Shown here one piece after another: positions 14,117 to 22,256 of a stretch of 33,438 nt of DNA (the first letter of the stretch is position 1; every line of letters starts with the position of its first letter). The notes beneath the pieces were generated by a model. The model had not been told where the DNA came from. It was given only the letters and a program-made list of their open reading frames with translations, and ran no database searches. Both the position numbers and the translations under genes were made by a program. The stretch comes from JACQFK01 sp964619955 (GTDB lineage: Bacteria > Planctomycetota > MHYJ01 > JACPRB01): positions 1-33,438 of the forward strand of contig CAZUJF010000053.1 in NCBI GenBank assembly GCA_964619955.1, in the 5' to 3' direction.

Positions 14117-15400
14117 CTACTCCTTCCCCGCCTCCTCGGCGAAGAGGCGCAGGCCGCGGGCGCGCTCGCGCAGCTCGTGCGCCTCCTGCAGGCGCGCCTC
14201 GAGACGCTTCAACTCCCCCTCCATCCGCTCCCGGTTCCGCTCCAGTTCCTGCCGCGTCAGCGCCTGCACCTGCTTCAGGAGCGCCGGGACGTCCACCCGC
14301 GCGGCCGGAGGCGCCGGCAGCGCCCCCTGACGGCGGATCCGCTCCTGCGACTCCTTCAGGCGCGCTTCGAGCTGCCCCGCGTCCCGCACCTTGGCCCGCA
14401 TCCCCGCGCGCCAGGCCTCCCACTGCACCCCTTCGTCCCACGACCCGTTCTTGAAGTGCAGGTCCAGCTGACCCTTCCAGTCCGCGCCCGCCGCGTTCGA
14501 ACCCACCACCACGAAGCCCTCCCGGCCCGCGATCGAAAACTCCCGGCAGAGCTCCGCGTGCCGCGCCTGCAGCTCGCCCATGTTCTTCGCCTCGACCGAG
14601 CGCCCCGGCAGCGTCACCTTCACGCTCCCGTCCCCCGCCTGCGTCACCGTCACCGGCGTCCCGTTCACCATCTGCGTCACCGCGACGTGGAACGAGGGCG
14701 GCTGCGCCAGCTGCGCCACGAACGCCCGGTCCCCGCCCTGGACCCGGTCGAGCTTGAAGCGCAGCTCCGGCAGACGGGACGGCTCCAGCCGCCGCAGCGA
14801 GACCCGCGCCGCCGCCGCCTTCGCCGGATCCGCATCCCCCGTGCGCACGATCAGCTCGTCGAGCCCGGCGTCCGCCGCCGGGACGCCGCCCCCCAGGCGC
14901 TCCTCGAGATTCCACACGCCGACCCGCACCGCCTTCGCCGCGGGCTGGTCCCCGGACAGCTTCCGCGCCTCCGCGAGATCGCGCCGCGTCGCCTCCTCGA
15001 GGAAGCGCAGCTCCGCCTCCCCCGCCGCCTGCTCCTTGAGGCGGTCGACGACGACGGCCACCTGCTCCGCGGACGGCGCGCGCGCCGCGAGCGACCAGAG
15101 GACCAGGCCCGCGGAGAGCACGATCATCGCCGCCGCGGCGAGCCGCGACAACAGCAGCGGACGCTGACGCGCCGCCTCTGTCAGGGACGCGGCCAGCGCC
15201 GCCCGGGCGCCGGGCGCGGCCTCGACCCCGTCGGCCTCCCGCTGCAGCGCCGCGCCGATCTCGCCGCTCCAGGATTTCAGCCGCTCCGCCTCGCGCGCGC
15301 AGTCGGAGCAGTCCGCCAGATGCGCACGTGCCGCGGCGGCGGGCTCCAGCTCGCCGTCGACAAAGTCCTGCAGGACCTTCCGAAGTTCCACACACGTCAT
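14117..15400 (-). CDS. Membrane-bound zinc-finger anti-sigma factor
   Basis: A 427-residue protein. The N-terminus carries the zinc-binding anti-sigma pattern HxxxCxxC (His27, Cys31, Cys34) of the zf-HC2 family. One membrane helix spans about residues 85-106, and a long periplasmic part follows. That part includes a middle region with strands (PPSFHVAVTQMVNGTPVTVTQ) and a C-terminal charged coiled coil (about 350-420). It should hold the ECF sigma factor at the membrane until a periplasmic signal triggers release. The periplasmic domain is unusually large for an anti-sigma factor and may be the sensor. Its ATG overlaps the sigma gene's TGA by four bases (ATGA), a coupling typical of sigma/anti-sigma pairs. 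Confidence 0.88.
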   Translation of the reverse strand: MTCVELRKVLQDFVDGELEPAAAARAHLADCSDCAREAERLKSWSGEIGAALQREADGVEAAPGARAALAASLTEAARQRPLLLSRLAAAAMIVLSAGLVLWSLAARAPSAEQVAVVVDRLKEQAAGEAELRFLEEATRRDLAEARKLSGDQPAAKAVRVGVWNLEERLGGGVPAADAGLDELIVRTGDADPAKAAAARVSLRRLEPSRLPELRFKLDRVQGGDRAFVAQLAQPPSFHVAVTQMVNGTPVTVTQAGDGSVKVTLPGRSVEAKNMGELQARHAELCREFSIAGREGFVVVGSNAAGADWKGQLDLHFKNGSWDEGVQWEAWRAGMRAKVRDAGQLEARLKESQERIRRQGALPAPPAARVDVPALLKQVQALTRQELERNRERMEGELKRLEARLQEAHELRERARGLRLFAEEAGKE

Positions 15401-15996
15401 GGGGCACCCGCTCCCGTCATCAGCAGCCTCAGCCGCTCGCGCGCCTCAAACAGCCGCGAACGCACCGTCCCGATCGGACACGCCATCACCCGCGCGATCT
15501 CCTGGTAGGGCAGCCCCTCCAGGTGGAAGAGCGCCAGCGGCGTGCGCAGCTCCTCCGGCAGTTCCTTCATGCGCTCGAAGATCTCCTGCAGGCGCGCGCC
15601 GCTGCCGTCGGGCTCCGGCGCCGCCCGCCGCTGCTCCTCCCCCTCCGCCAGCGGTGCGGGCCAGCGGTGCTGCGAGCGCCGCTGAAGCGAAGCCTGGTTG
15701 CGCAGGATGGAGATCAGCCAGGTCGAGAGCTGCGATTCGCCGCGGAACCGCGGGAGCGCCCGCACCGCCGCGAGGAAGGTTTCCTGGACGAGGTCGGCGG
15801 CCGCCTCGCGCCGGGCCAGCACGGACGCCAGCCTCAGGAGCCGGTCGTAGTAGCGGCGGGCGAGTTCGTCGAAGCCCTCGCGACGCCCGGCGCGGCAGGC
15901 CGCGACGAGCTCGGCTTCGGTCCAGGCGGCGCTGTCGGCGGGCATGGCACGGGAACGCGGCAGTTCCACGACCGCCACGCCCTCCGCTGAGATCAT
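15397..15996 (-). CDS. ECF sigma factor (RpoE-like)
   Basis: A 199-residue sigma-70 family protein. Region 2 runs from ELARRYYDRLLRLASVL to the core motif LVQETFLAAVRALPRFRGESQLSTWL. Region 4 is KELPEELRTPLALFHLEGLPYQEIARVMACPIGTVRSRLFEARERL, with the helix-turn-helix at its end. No sigma region 3 is present, as expected for the ECF group. It directs RNA polymerase to the promoters of an envelope or stress regulon when released by the anti-sigma factor. GGAGGAA lies seven bases before the ATG at 15996. An internal ATG (MPADSAAW, 15945) is an alternative start. It follows the glycine-rich lipoprotein gene by 49 bp on the same strand, so the lipoprotein may belong to its regulon. Confidence 0.93.
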   Translation of the reverse strand: MISAEGVAVVELPRSRAMPADSAAWTEAELVAACRAGRREGFDELARRYYDRLLRLASVLARREAAADLVQETFLAAVRALPRFRGESQLSTWLISILRNQASLQRRSQHRWPAPLAEGEEQRRAAPEPDGSGARLQEIFERMKELPEELRTPLALFHLEGLPYQEIARVMACPIGTVRSRLFEARERLRLLMTGAGAP

Positions 15997-16045
15997 ACGC
16001 GCCGTTCCTCCGCCGTATTAGTGGAGGAAGGCGCGGGAAAGTTCG

Positions 16046-18601
16046 CTAGTCCGGGACAAAATCACCCGCGCCGGCAGTCCCTGAGCGACTCTGGCTGCCC
16101 GCCGCCGGAAGGGCCGCTCCTGCGGCGTCGCGGCCGTCGAAGAAGACGTCCCCGCCCAACCCGAGCAAACCCGTGCCGTTGGCGAGGATCGAGCCGTTGT
16201 TCACGACTCGGCCGCCGGCCGCGCTGTCCGCACCGGAATCGGCGTCGAAGACCACGGCCACAAGCCCGACCGTCACTCCACCCGTGAGGTCTCGGATGGC
16301 GGACCCGCCCGCCGTGCTGGCCCCCGCGGAGACGTTCACCGTGACACCCGAGGCCAGCGTGATGTCGCCGCCGGCCCCGTCCGTATCCGTGTCGGAGTCC
16401 ACCACCAGCCGGCCGCCGAAACCGCCGGGGCCTGTGCTCAGATTCGGACCGCCCATCGCCGTGACAGGCCCATTGATGAGGATGTCCTGGTCGGCGGAAC
16501 GGAGCTGGACCAAGCCCCCCGCGCCACCGAGGTCGGTCACGGCAGATCCTGTGGCCGCACCTCCGGTCGAGGTGATGGATCCGCTGGAGCTGATCGTAAC
16601 CGCGCCGGAACCATGCTGAGCCTCAAGGGTGACGGCTCCGCCGGAAATTCCCGGGACCGAGGTGGCGGCAAGCGCGGTCGACGAGCCGCCGTTGGCCGCG
16701 ATCGCGGAGTTCAGCAGCACGCTGCCGCCGTTGGGGCCCGCCGTCAGAGTCACCGCGCCTGCAGCCCCGGGTGTGACGGAGGAATCCCCCGCGTTCGCGG
16801 TGAGATTGCCGGACACCGTGACGTCGCCGAAGTCCGCGGACACGTCGATGTTCCCGCTCGCGCCTCCCGCGCCCAGCAGGCCCGCCCCGTCGGCCCCCGA
16901 GGTGTCGACCGCGCCCGACAACACGATCAGGCCGCTGGAGGCGGTGGCGTCCAGCGTGACGCCGGAGCCGCTCCCGCCGTCGCCGCCCGTGGTGCCGCCG
17001 CCCGTCGCCGTCAGCGATCCGCTGACGCGGATGTCGCCCGTGGCCGGAGCCAGTCCTGCCGAAGCCACGGTCAGCGTGACCTGGTCGGCCGACCCGCCGT
17101 TCCCCGTCGCGGCGGCGCCGCCCGCCGAGTTCAGGGAGCCCTCGACCGTGAGATCCGCGCCCGAACGCAGCGAGATGAGCCCGCCGTCGCCTGCATTCGC
17201 GGTGCCCCGCGCCGCGCCGCCCGTCGTCGCCAGCGAGGCGACGGACAGCACCGTCAGCGAATGGGCCGTGTAGTTCCCGTCCGTGGTGCTCAGGTCCCCG
17301 TTGTCCGTGTGGATTTCGATGATGCCGCCGCTGCCGCCCGCGGCGTTGCCGGTGCCGTTGCCGGCGCCGCCCAGGGCCCGCAGGACGCTGCCCAGGACGA
17401 CGTCGCCGTCCTCGCTGTAGCAGCTGATGCTGTCGCCGTCGCCGCCGGAAAGGCCGCCGGAGCCGCCCGACGTGGACCAGGTCCCGCGTCCCAGCTCGGC
17501 GGAGGCCAGAAAGTTCGACGTGCCGAGAATGAGGCTGCCCCCCGTTCCGCCGGTGGGCGTGCCGCTGACCGACGTGGTGGCGGCGCCGCCCTGGAGATTC
17601 AGCGTGCCGTAGACGCGATACACCACCGTCGAATCCCCGCTGACGTCCCCGCCGTCGCCGCCCAGCGCTCCGGTCGTCCCCGTGGCCGTCCCGCCCGTCA
17701 GGGTCACGGTCGCGAACACCTCCACCGCGCCCCCCGCGTCGATCGTGAGATTCCCGGCGCTGCCGCCCGTCGGCGTCGCGGCGTTAACCGCGCCGCCCGA
17801 GCCGTTCACGGAACCGTAAAGCGCGAGCAGCGTGCCCGCATCGAGATCGACGTTCCCGCCGACGCCGCCGCCGGACGCGGTCCCCGTCCCGCCCATGCTG
17901 ATGATCGTGCCGCCCAGCACCAGCAGTTCGCCGGTCGCCGTCAAGGTCACCGGACCGCCGTTGCCGCCCGGCGTCACCGCCAGGACGGTGGATTCCCCGT
18001 GGGCGTCGATCGTCCCGGTAATCACGATGCGCGCCGCGGTGATCGTGAGGCTGCCCGCATTCTCGCCGTCCTCGATGCCGTCGACGCCGGACATGAAGAT
18101 CGAGCCGGTGACGAAGACGGTCCCGGAGGGGGCGTTCAGCGTCAGGTTGTAGTGGCCCGCGCCGTTCTGGGCCGCGCGGATCGTGCCGGAGACCACGATG
18201 TCGCCGTTGAGGGTTCCCACCGTCACATCCGCGGCCGCGGTCGTCACGCTGCCGCTGATGACGAGCGTGCCGGCCTCCGTGCCCGGGGTGGAGGACAGGA
18301 CCGACGCCGCGAGCGTGCTCGGCGCGACGCCGCTGGGAATGGACGGGGTCGAGGGCTGCGCCGGCGCCGAGGTGGCGTCGCCGAGCCTGAGGTCTCCGTA
18401 GGCCTGGATTGCAATCGTCCCGCCCGCGCCGCCGTCGCCGTCGGGCCCCGGCGTGGCCGAGGCGTCGCCGCCGCTCGCCGTGATCGCCAGCGCCTGCGAA
18501 TTCGCCGCCGGCACGAGCACCTCGATCACCTCGGGATCGTCGTGGCAGCCCGCGAAGCAGAGTCCCACCAGCGCAAAGGCGGCGAAGCGGAAAGCGGTCA
18601 T
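16046..18601 (-). CDS. Large glycine-rich beta-repeat surface lipoprotein
   Basis: An 851-residue protein. The N-terminus (MTAFRFAAFALVGLCFAGC) looks like a lipoprotein signal ending at Cys19, although Phe at -3 is atypical. The rest is low in charge and made almost entirely of Gly, Ala, Ser, Thr, Val and Asp. Its irregular repeats alternate glycine-rich turns (GGDGG, GGTGGS) with short beta strands such as SLTITAARIVITGTIDAHG and DIVVSGTIRA. This is the texture of a right-handed beta-helix or filamentous-adhesin stack. It ends with GGDVFFDGRDAAG. It probably stands on the cell surface as an adhesin or matrix protein. The Shine-Dalgarno GGAGGAA and a TATACT box precede the ATG at 18601. A longer reading from further upstream crosses the promoter. 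No outer-membrane autotransporter domain is visible. Confidence 0.75.
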   Translation of the reverse strand: MTAFRFAAFALVGLCFAGCHDDPEVIEVLVPAANSQALAITASGGDASATPGPDGDGGAGGTIAIQAYGDLRLGDATSAPAQPSTPSIPSGVAPSTLAASVLSSTPGTEAGTLVISGSVTTAAADVTVGTLNGDIVVSGTIRAAQNGAGHYNLTLNAPSGTVFVTGSIFMSGVDGIEDGENAGSLTITAARIVITGTIDAHGESTVLAVTPGGNGGPVTLTATGELLVLGGTIISMGGTGTASGGGVGGNVDLDAGTLLALYGSVNGSGGAVNAATPTGGSAGNLTIDAGGAVEVFATVTLTGGTATGTTGALGGDGGDVSGDSTVVYRVYGTLNLQGGAATTSVSGTPTGGTGGSLILGTSNFLASAELGRGTWSTSGGSGGLSGGDGDSISCYSEDGDVVLGSVLRALGGAGNGTGNAAGGSGGIIEIHTDNGDLSTTDGNYTAHSLTVLSVASLATTGGAARGTANAGDGGLISLRSGADLTVEGSLNSAGGAAATGNGGSADQVTLTVASAGLAPATGDIRVSGSLTATGGGTTGGDGGSGSGVTLDATASSGLIVLSGAVDTSGADGAGLLGAGGASGNIDVSADFGDVTVSGNLTANAGDSSVTPGAAGAVTLTAGPNGGSVLLNSAIAANGGSSTALAATSVPGISGGAVTLEAQHGSGAVTISSSGSITSTGGAATGSAVTDLGGAGGLVQLRSADQDILINGPVTAMGGPNLSTGPGGFGGRLVVDSDTDTDGAGGDITLASGVTVNVSAGASTAGGSAIRDLTGGVTVGLVAVVFDADSGADSAAGGRVVNNGSILANGTGLLGLGGDVFFDGRDAAGAALPAAGSQSRSGTAGAGDFVPD

Positions 18602-18624
18602 TCTGAATTCCTCCGAAGTGCGGA

Positions 18625-18630
18625 AGTATA
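18625..18630 (-). promoter_or_regulatory. -10 box TATACT for the surface lipoprotein gene
   Basis: TATACT on the minus strand lies 23 bases before the ATG at 18601, with the Shine-Dalgarno GGAGGAA between them. A weak -35 candidate TTTAAC lies 17 bases further upstream (18648-18653). Confidence 0.5.
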
Positions 18631-18676
18631 CCCCCGCAAGAGACACAGTTAAAGGGCGTCGAGCCCTCCCGTCAGG

Positions 18677-18682
18677 TACACT
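18677..18682 (+). promoter_or_regulatory. -10-like box TACACT before the CstA gene, leaderless geometry
   Basis: TACACT ends eight bases before the ATG at 18691 and no Shine-Dalgarno is present. No -35 match at the right distance. It shares the TAnnnT-then-start layout of other genes here. Confidence 0.4.
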
Positions 18683-18690
18683 CATGCCCC

Positions 18691-20361
18691 ATGAGCCTCC
18701 CGCTGCTCGCCGCGGCCGTTCTGGTCGCGCTCGCCCTCGGCTACACGCTCTACGGGCGCCTGATCGCCCGGCAGTACCGCCTCGACGACGCGCGGCGCAC
18801 GCCCTCCGAGGAGCAGAACGACGGCGTGGACTTCGTCCCGACGAAACCCTTTTACCTGCTGGGCCAGCACTTCAGCGCCATCGCGGCCGCGGGGCCCATC
18901 GTCGGGCCCATCGCCGCGTGCCTCAGCTTCGGCTGGCTGCCCTGCATCCTCTGGATCGCCCTCGGCGTCGTCTTCATCGGCGCCGTGCACGACTTCTCCG
19001 CGCTCGTCGCGAGCCTGCGGCACAAGGCGAAATCCATCGCCGAGATCGTCCGCCTCCAGATGGGCCGCCGCGCCTGGCTCTCCATCATGGGCTTCATCTG
19101 GATCGCCCTCGTCTACGTCGTCGTCGCGTTCACCGACGTCACCGCCGGCAGCTTCCTGGGCCGCATCGAGGAGCTCGAAGGCGTCAAGGTCGACTTCAAC
19201 TCCGGCGGCGCCGTGGCGGCGGCGAGCACGATGTACCTGCTGCTCTCGATCGTGATGGGCCTCGTCCAGAAGCGCTGGAATCCGCCGCTCTGGCTCGTCA
19301 CGCTGACGTTCGTCCCGGCGACGCTCGGCGTGGTCTGGCTCGGCACGAAACTCTCCACGGTCTTCGCGTTCGACCACCGCACCTGGGTCTGGGCGATCAT
19401 GGCCTACTGCGGGGTCGCGTCGCTGCTGCCGGTCTGGCTGCTGCTCCAGCCCCGCGGCTACCTCGGCGGCTTCGTGCTCTACATGGCGCTCGCGGTCGGC
19501 GTGATCGGGATCTTCTCGGGACAGTTCGAGATCCAGCAGCCGGCGATCAAGGCCGTCGCGGGGACGCAGATGACGGACCAGATGCTCCCCTTCCTTTTCG
19601 TGACGATCGCCTGCGGGGCCTGCTCCGGCTTCCACGGGCTCGTCTGCTCCGGGACGACGTCTAAGCAGATCGCGAAGGAGAGCCACTGCAAATCCGTGGG
19701 CTACGGGGCCATGCTGCTCGAGGGCTTCGTCGCGCTCATCGCGCTCTCGACGGTCATGATCGTGGCCAGTCCGAAGGGCGCGCCCGGGGCGATCTACGGC
19801 CAGGGCATCGGGCGCTACCTCACCGTGATCATCGGCAAGGAGAACTATCTCTTCGCCGTCGTCTTCGGCTCGATGGTCTTTTCGACGTTCGTGTTCGACA
19901 CGCTCGATGTGGCCACGCGCCTCGCGCGCTATCTGTTCCAGGAGATCTTCGGGCTCGCCTCGAAGGCGGGGGCGATCGCGGCGACGCTCGTCAGCTGCGC
20001 CGTGCCCCTCCTCCTGCTGCTCGTCTCGAAGGCCGGCTCCTGGCGGGATTATTGGACGCTCTTCGGGACCTCCAACCAGCTGCTCGCCGCGCTCACGCTG
20101 CTGACGGTGACCGTCTGGCTGCGCCACGAGGGCCGCGCCTACTGGTTCACGCTGCTGCCCATGATCTTCGTCTCGGCGATGACGCTCTGGTCGCTGGGCA
20201 TCCAGGTCGCGGTCGCATTCCGGGGGGAGCTCGGCCTGACCCCCAAGACGATCAACGGGGTCGTGAGCCTGCTGCTGATGGGGCTCGCGGCGCACCTGGC
20301 GGTCGAGGCCGGGCTGGCCCTGCGCCGCCCGCGCGCCGCCCCCGCCGCTACAGCTTCCTGA
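18691..20361 (+). CDS. cstA: CstA-family carbon starvation / pyruvate carrier
   Basis: A 556-residue integral membrane protein with about 14-16 hydrophobic segments. Conserved CstA signatures include HFSAIAAAGPIVGP near residue 60, GACSGFHGLVCSGTTSKQ in the middle, and LFGTSNQLLAALTLL near residue 455. The family takes up peptides or pyruvate when carbon is scarce. At 556 residues it is the short form, shorter than the roughly 700-residue enterobacterial CstA. It is transcribed alone, divergent from the surface lipoprotein gene. Its last 14 bases overlap the end of the convergent cysS gene. Substrate preference cannot be read from the sequence. Confidence 0.92.
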   Translation: MSLPLLAAAVLVALALGYTLYGRLIARQYRLDDARRTPSEEQNDGVDFVPTKPFYLLGQHFSAIAAAGPIVGPIAACLSFGWLPCILWIALGVVFIGAVHDFSALVASLRHKAKSIAEIVRLQMGRRAWLSIMGFIWIALVYVVVAFTDVTAGSFLGRIEELEGVKVDFNSGGAVAAASTMYLLLSIVMGLVQKRWNPPLWLVTLTFVPATLGVVWLGTKLSTVFAFDHRTWVWAIMAYCGVASLLPVWLLLQPRGYLGGFVLYMALAVGVIGIFSGQFEIQQPAIKAVAGTQMTDQMLPFLFVTIACGACSGFHGLVCSGTTSKQIAKESHCKSVGYGAMLLEGFVALIALSTVMIVASPKGAPGAIYGQGIGRYLTVIIGKENYLFAVVFGSMVFSTFVFDTLDVATRLARYLFQEIFGLASKAGAIAATLVSCAVPLLLLLVSKAGSWRDYWTLFGTSNQLLAALTLLTVTVWLRHEGRAYWFTLLPMIFVSAMTLWSLGIQVAVAFRGELGLTPKTINGVVSLLLMGLAAHLAVEAGLALRRPRAAPAATAS

Positions 20362-21763
20362 ACTTCGCGCCGTCCTTGGTGTCCTCGACGGACCAGCCCA
20401 GGGCCTTGATGCGGTCGCGCGCCTCGTCGGAGGCCTTGAAGTCCTTCCGCTTGCGCGCGTCCTGCCGCTCCTGCGCCAGCCTCACCACCTCGTCGGGCGG
20501 CTTCTCCTCGCCGCCGCCTCCGGGAACGATGCCGAAGACGTCCCCCATCCGGTCGAGCAGCGCGAGCGCCTTCGAGGCGCCCTCCCCCGCGAGCCCCTGG
20601 TCGACGGCGCGGTTGCAGTCGCGCGAAAACGTGTGCAGCACGCCGATCGCGCCGGCGGAATCGAGGTCGTCGTCCAGCCGCGCCTCGAAGTCCTTGCGGG
20701 GCTTCTCGAGGTCCGGCCCCGCCGCCGCGCCCGCCTTCTTCGCCGCGTCGGCCAGGCGTCGCCGGCATTCCGCGAGGCTGCCCACCGCCTTCTTCGCGTC
20801 GTCGAAGCCCTGCCAGGAAAAGTTCACGCGCTGGCTGTAGCGGGTCGAGACGAGCACGTAGCGGATCTCGTGCGGCGTGTAGCCCCGGCCCGTCATGTCC
20901 TTCACGAGCACCACGTTGCCCAGCCGCTTGGAGATCTTCTCGCCGTCCCACTGCAGATGCCGCGCGTGCAGCCAGAAGCGCGCGAACGGCTTGCCCGTCG
21001 CCGCCTCGCTCTGCGCGATCTCGCACTCGTGGTGCGGGAAGATGTTGTCCTCGCCCCCCGTGTGGATGTCGAGCGTCTCGCCGAGATACTTCATCGACAT
21101 CGCCGAGCACTCGATGTGCCAGCCCGGGAAGCCGCGGCCCCAGGGCGCGTCCCACTGCATCAGGTGCTTCTCGTCCGTCTTCCAGAGCGCGAAGTCGGCG
21201 GGATGCCGCTTGTCCGTGTTGATCTCCACGCGGGCGCCGGCCTTCAGCGTCTCGACCGTGTTCCCCGAGAGCTTCCCGTAGCCGGGGAACTTCGAGACGT
21301 CGAAGTAGACGTCGCCCTTCCCGACCACGTAGGCGCAGCCCTTCTCGATCAGCGTCTTCACGAGCGCGATCATCTCGGGGATGTAGTCCGTCGCGCGCGT
21401 GAACTTCCAGGGCTCGCGGAAAAGCAGCGTGCGGCGGTCCTCGTAGAAGCGCTGCATGAAGTGCTCGGCGACCTGCAGCGCCGTCCAGCCCAGCTCGCGC
21501 GCCTTGACGATGATCTTGTCCTCGCCGGAGTCGATGTCGTCCTGCGTGAGATGGCCCACGTCCGTGATGTTCATGATCTGCGTGACGCGCCAGCCCTTGA
21601 ACTCGAAGGCGCGCCGCAGCGTGTCGGCGAACGCGAAGGTGCGGTAGTTGCCCACGTGCTGGTCGCCGTAGACCGTCGGCCCGCAGTTGTACATGCGGAC
21701 GTGGCCCGGCTCGGAGGGCTCGAAGTCCTCCAGCTTGTGCGTGAGCGTGTTGTGGAATCTCAC
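20348..21763 (-). CDS. cysS: Cysteinyl-tRNA synthetase
   Basis: A 471-residue class I aminoacyl-tRNA synthetase that charges tRNA-Cys. The zinc ligands fit the family: Cys27 (YNCGPTVY), Cys219 (GWHIECSAM), His244 and Glu248 (FPHHECEIAQS). The HIGH motif appears as HVGN (36-39). The KMSKS loop is KISKR (276-280), keeping the two lysines and the first serine. The C-terminal anticodon-binding helical domain and final segment (DDAKDGAKFRKL-like end) are complete. Translation starts at GTG 21763, which overlaps the ispF stop by four bases (GTGA), so the two genes are coupled. The ispF-cysS order is known from other bacteria. The 3' end overlaps the end of the cstA gene. Confidence 0.96.
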   Translation of the reverse strand: MRFHNTLTHKLEDFEPSEPGHVRMYNCGPTVYGDQHVGNYRTFAFADTLRRAFEFKGWRVTQIMNITDVGHLTQDDIDSGEDKIIVKARELGWTALQVAEHFMQRFYEDRRTLLFREPWKFTRATDYIPEMIALVKTLIEKGCAYVVGKGDVYFDVSKFPGYGKLSGNTVETLKAGARVEINTDKRHPADFALWKTDEKHLMQWDAPWGRGFPGWHIECSAMSMKYLGETLDIHTGGEDNIFPHHECEIAQSEAATGKPFARFWLHARHLQWDGEKISKRLGNVVLVKDMTGRGYTPHEIRYVLVSTRYSQRVNFSWQGFDDAKKAVGSLAECRRRLADAAKKAGAAAGPDLEKPRKDFEARLDDDLDSAGAIGVLHTFSRDCNRAVDQGLAGEGASKALALLDRMGDVFGIVPGGGGEEKPPDEVVRLAQERQDARKRKDFKASDEARDRIKALGWSVEDTKDGAKFRKL

Positions 21764-22230
21764 GGCTTCAGCGCCCTGAGCTGGGTGACCGCGTAGCAGG
21801 CGACCGCCTCCTTCGCCCCGAGATACCCGAGCCCCTCGTTCGTCTTCGCCTTCACGTTCACGGGGGCGCCGCCGAGCAGGCCGCTGATCCGCGCGCGGAT
21901 CGTCTCGCGGTGCGGCGCGAGCTTGGGGGCCTCCGCGACCACGGTGACGTCGACGTTCTCGATCTCGAAGCGCCCGCGGATAAGCTCGAGCGCCTTCGCC
22001 AGCATCGTCGCGCTCTGGATGCCTTTGATCGAGGGATCCGTGTCCGGGAAGAGCCCGCCGATGTCGCCGAGGCCGGCGGCGCCGAGGATCGCGTCGGTCA
22101 CCGCGTGCAGGAGCACGTCGCCGTCGGAGTGGCCGAGCAGCCCCCTGTCATAAGGGATCTCGACGCCCCCGAGCAGCAGCGGGCGGCCGGGGACGAGGCG
22201 GTGCAGGTCGTAGCCGAATCCGACGGGCAT
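21760..22230 (-). CDS. ispF: 2-C-methyl-D-erythritol 2,4-cyclodiphosphate synthase
   Basis: A 156-residue enzyme of the non-mevalonate (MEP) isoprenoid pathway that forms the cyclic diphosphate with release of CMP. Family residues are clear: metal ligands Asp8 and His10 (GYDLHRL) and His42 (GHSDGDVLLHAVTDAILGA), the GDIGGLFPDTDP loop, and KAKTNEGLGYLG near the C-terminus. The length is typical. A long open frame extends upstream, but the ATG at 22230 is fixed by homology (MPVGFGYDLHRL) and by a TATAGT box seven bases before it. The gene is coupled to cysS through a GTGA overlap. Confidence 0.96.
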   Translation of the reverse strand: MPVGFGYDLHRLVPGRPLLLGGVEIPYDRGLLGHSDGDVLLHAVTDAILGAAGLGDIGGLFPDTDPSIKGIQSATMLAKALELIRGRFEIENVDVTVVAEAPKLAPHRETIRARISGLLGGAPVNVKAKTNEGLGYLGAKEAVACYAVTQLRALKP

Positions 22231-22237
22231 CCGCGCA

Positions 22238-22243
22238 ACTATA
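22238..22243 (-). promoter_or_regulatory. Extended -10 (TGC-TATAGT) for ispF-cysS, leaderless geometry
   Basis: The minus strand reads TGCTATAGT followed by seven bases and the ispF ATG at 22230. It lies in the 26-bp gap after the kinase gene, so ispF-cysS can be transcribed without the kinase. No Shine-Dalgarno. Confidence 0.55.
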
Positions 22244-22256
22244 GCAAAGAGCCCCG

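Noticed and set aside
16046..18601. Repetitive DNA here as a CRISPR array or tandem satellite
   Set aside because: The repeats are protein-level glycine-rich turns of variable length inside one open frame, without fixed repeat and spacer sizes.
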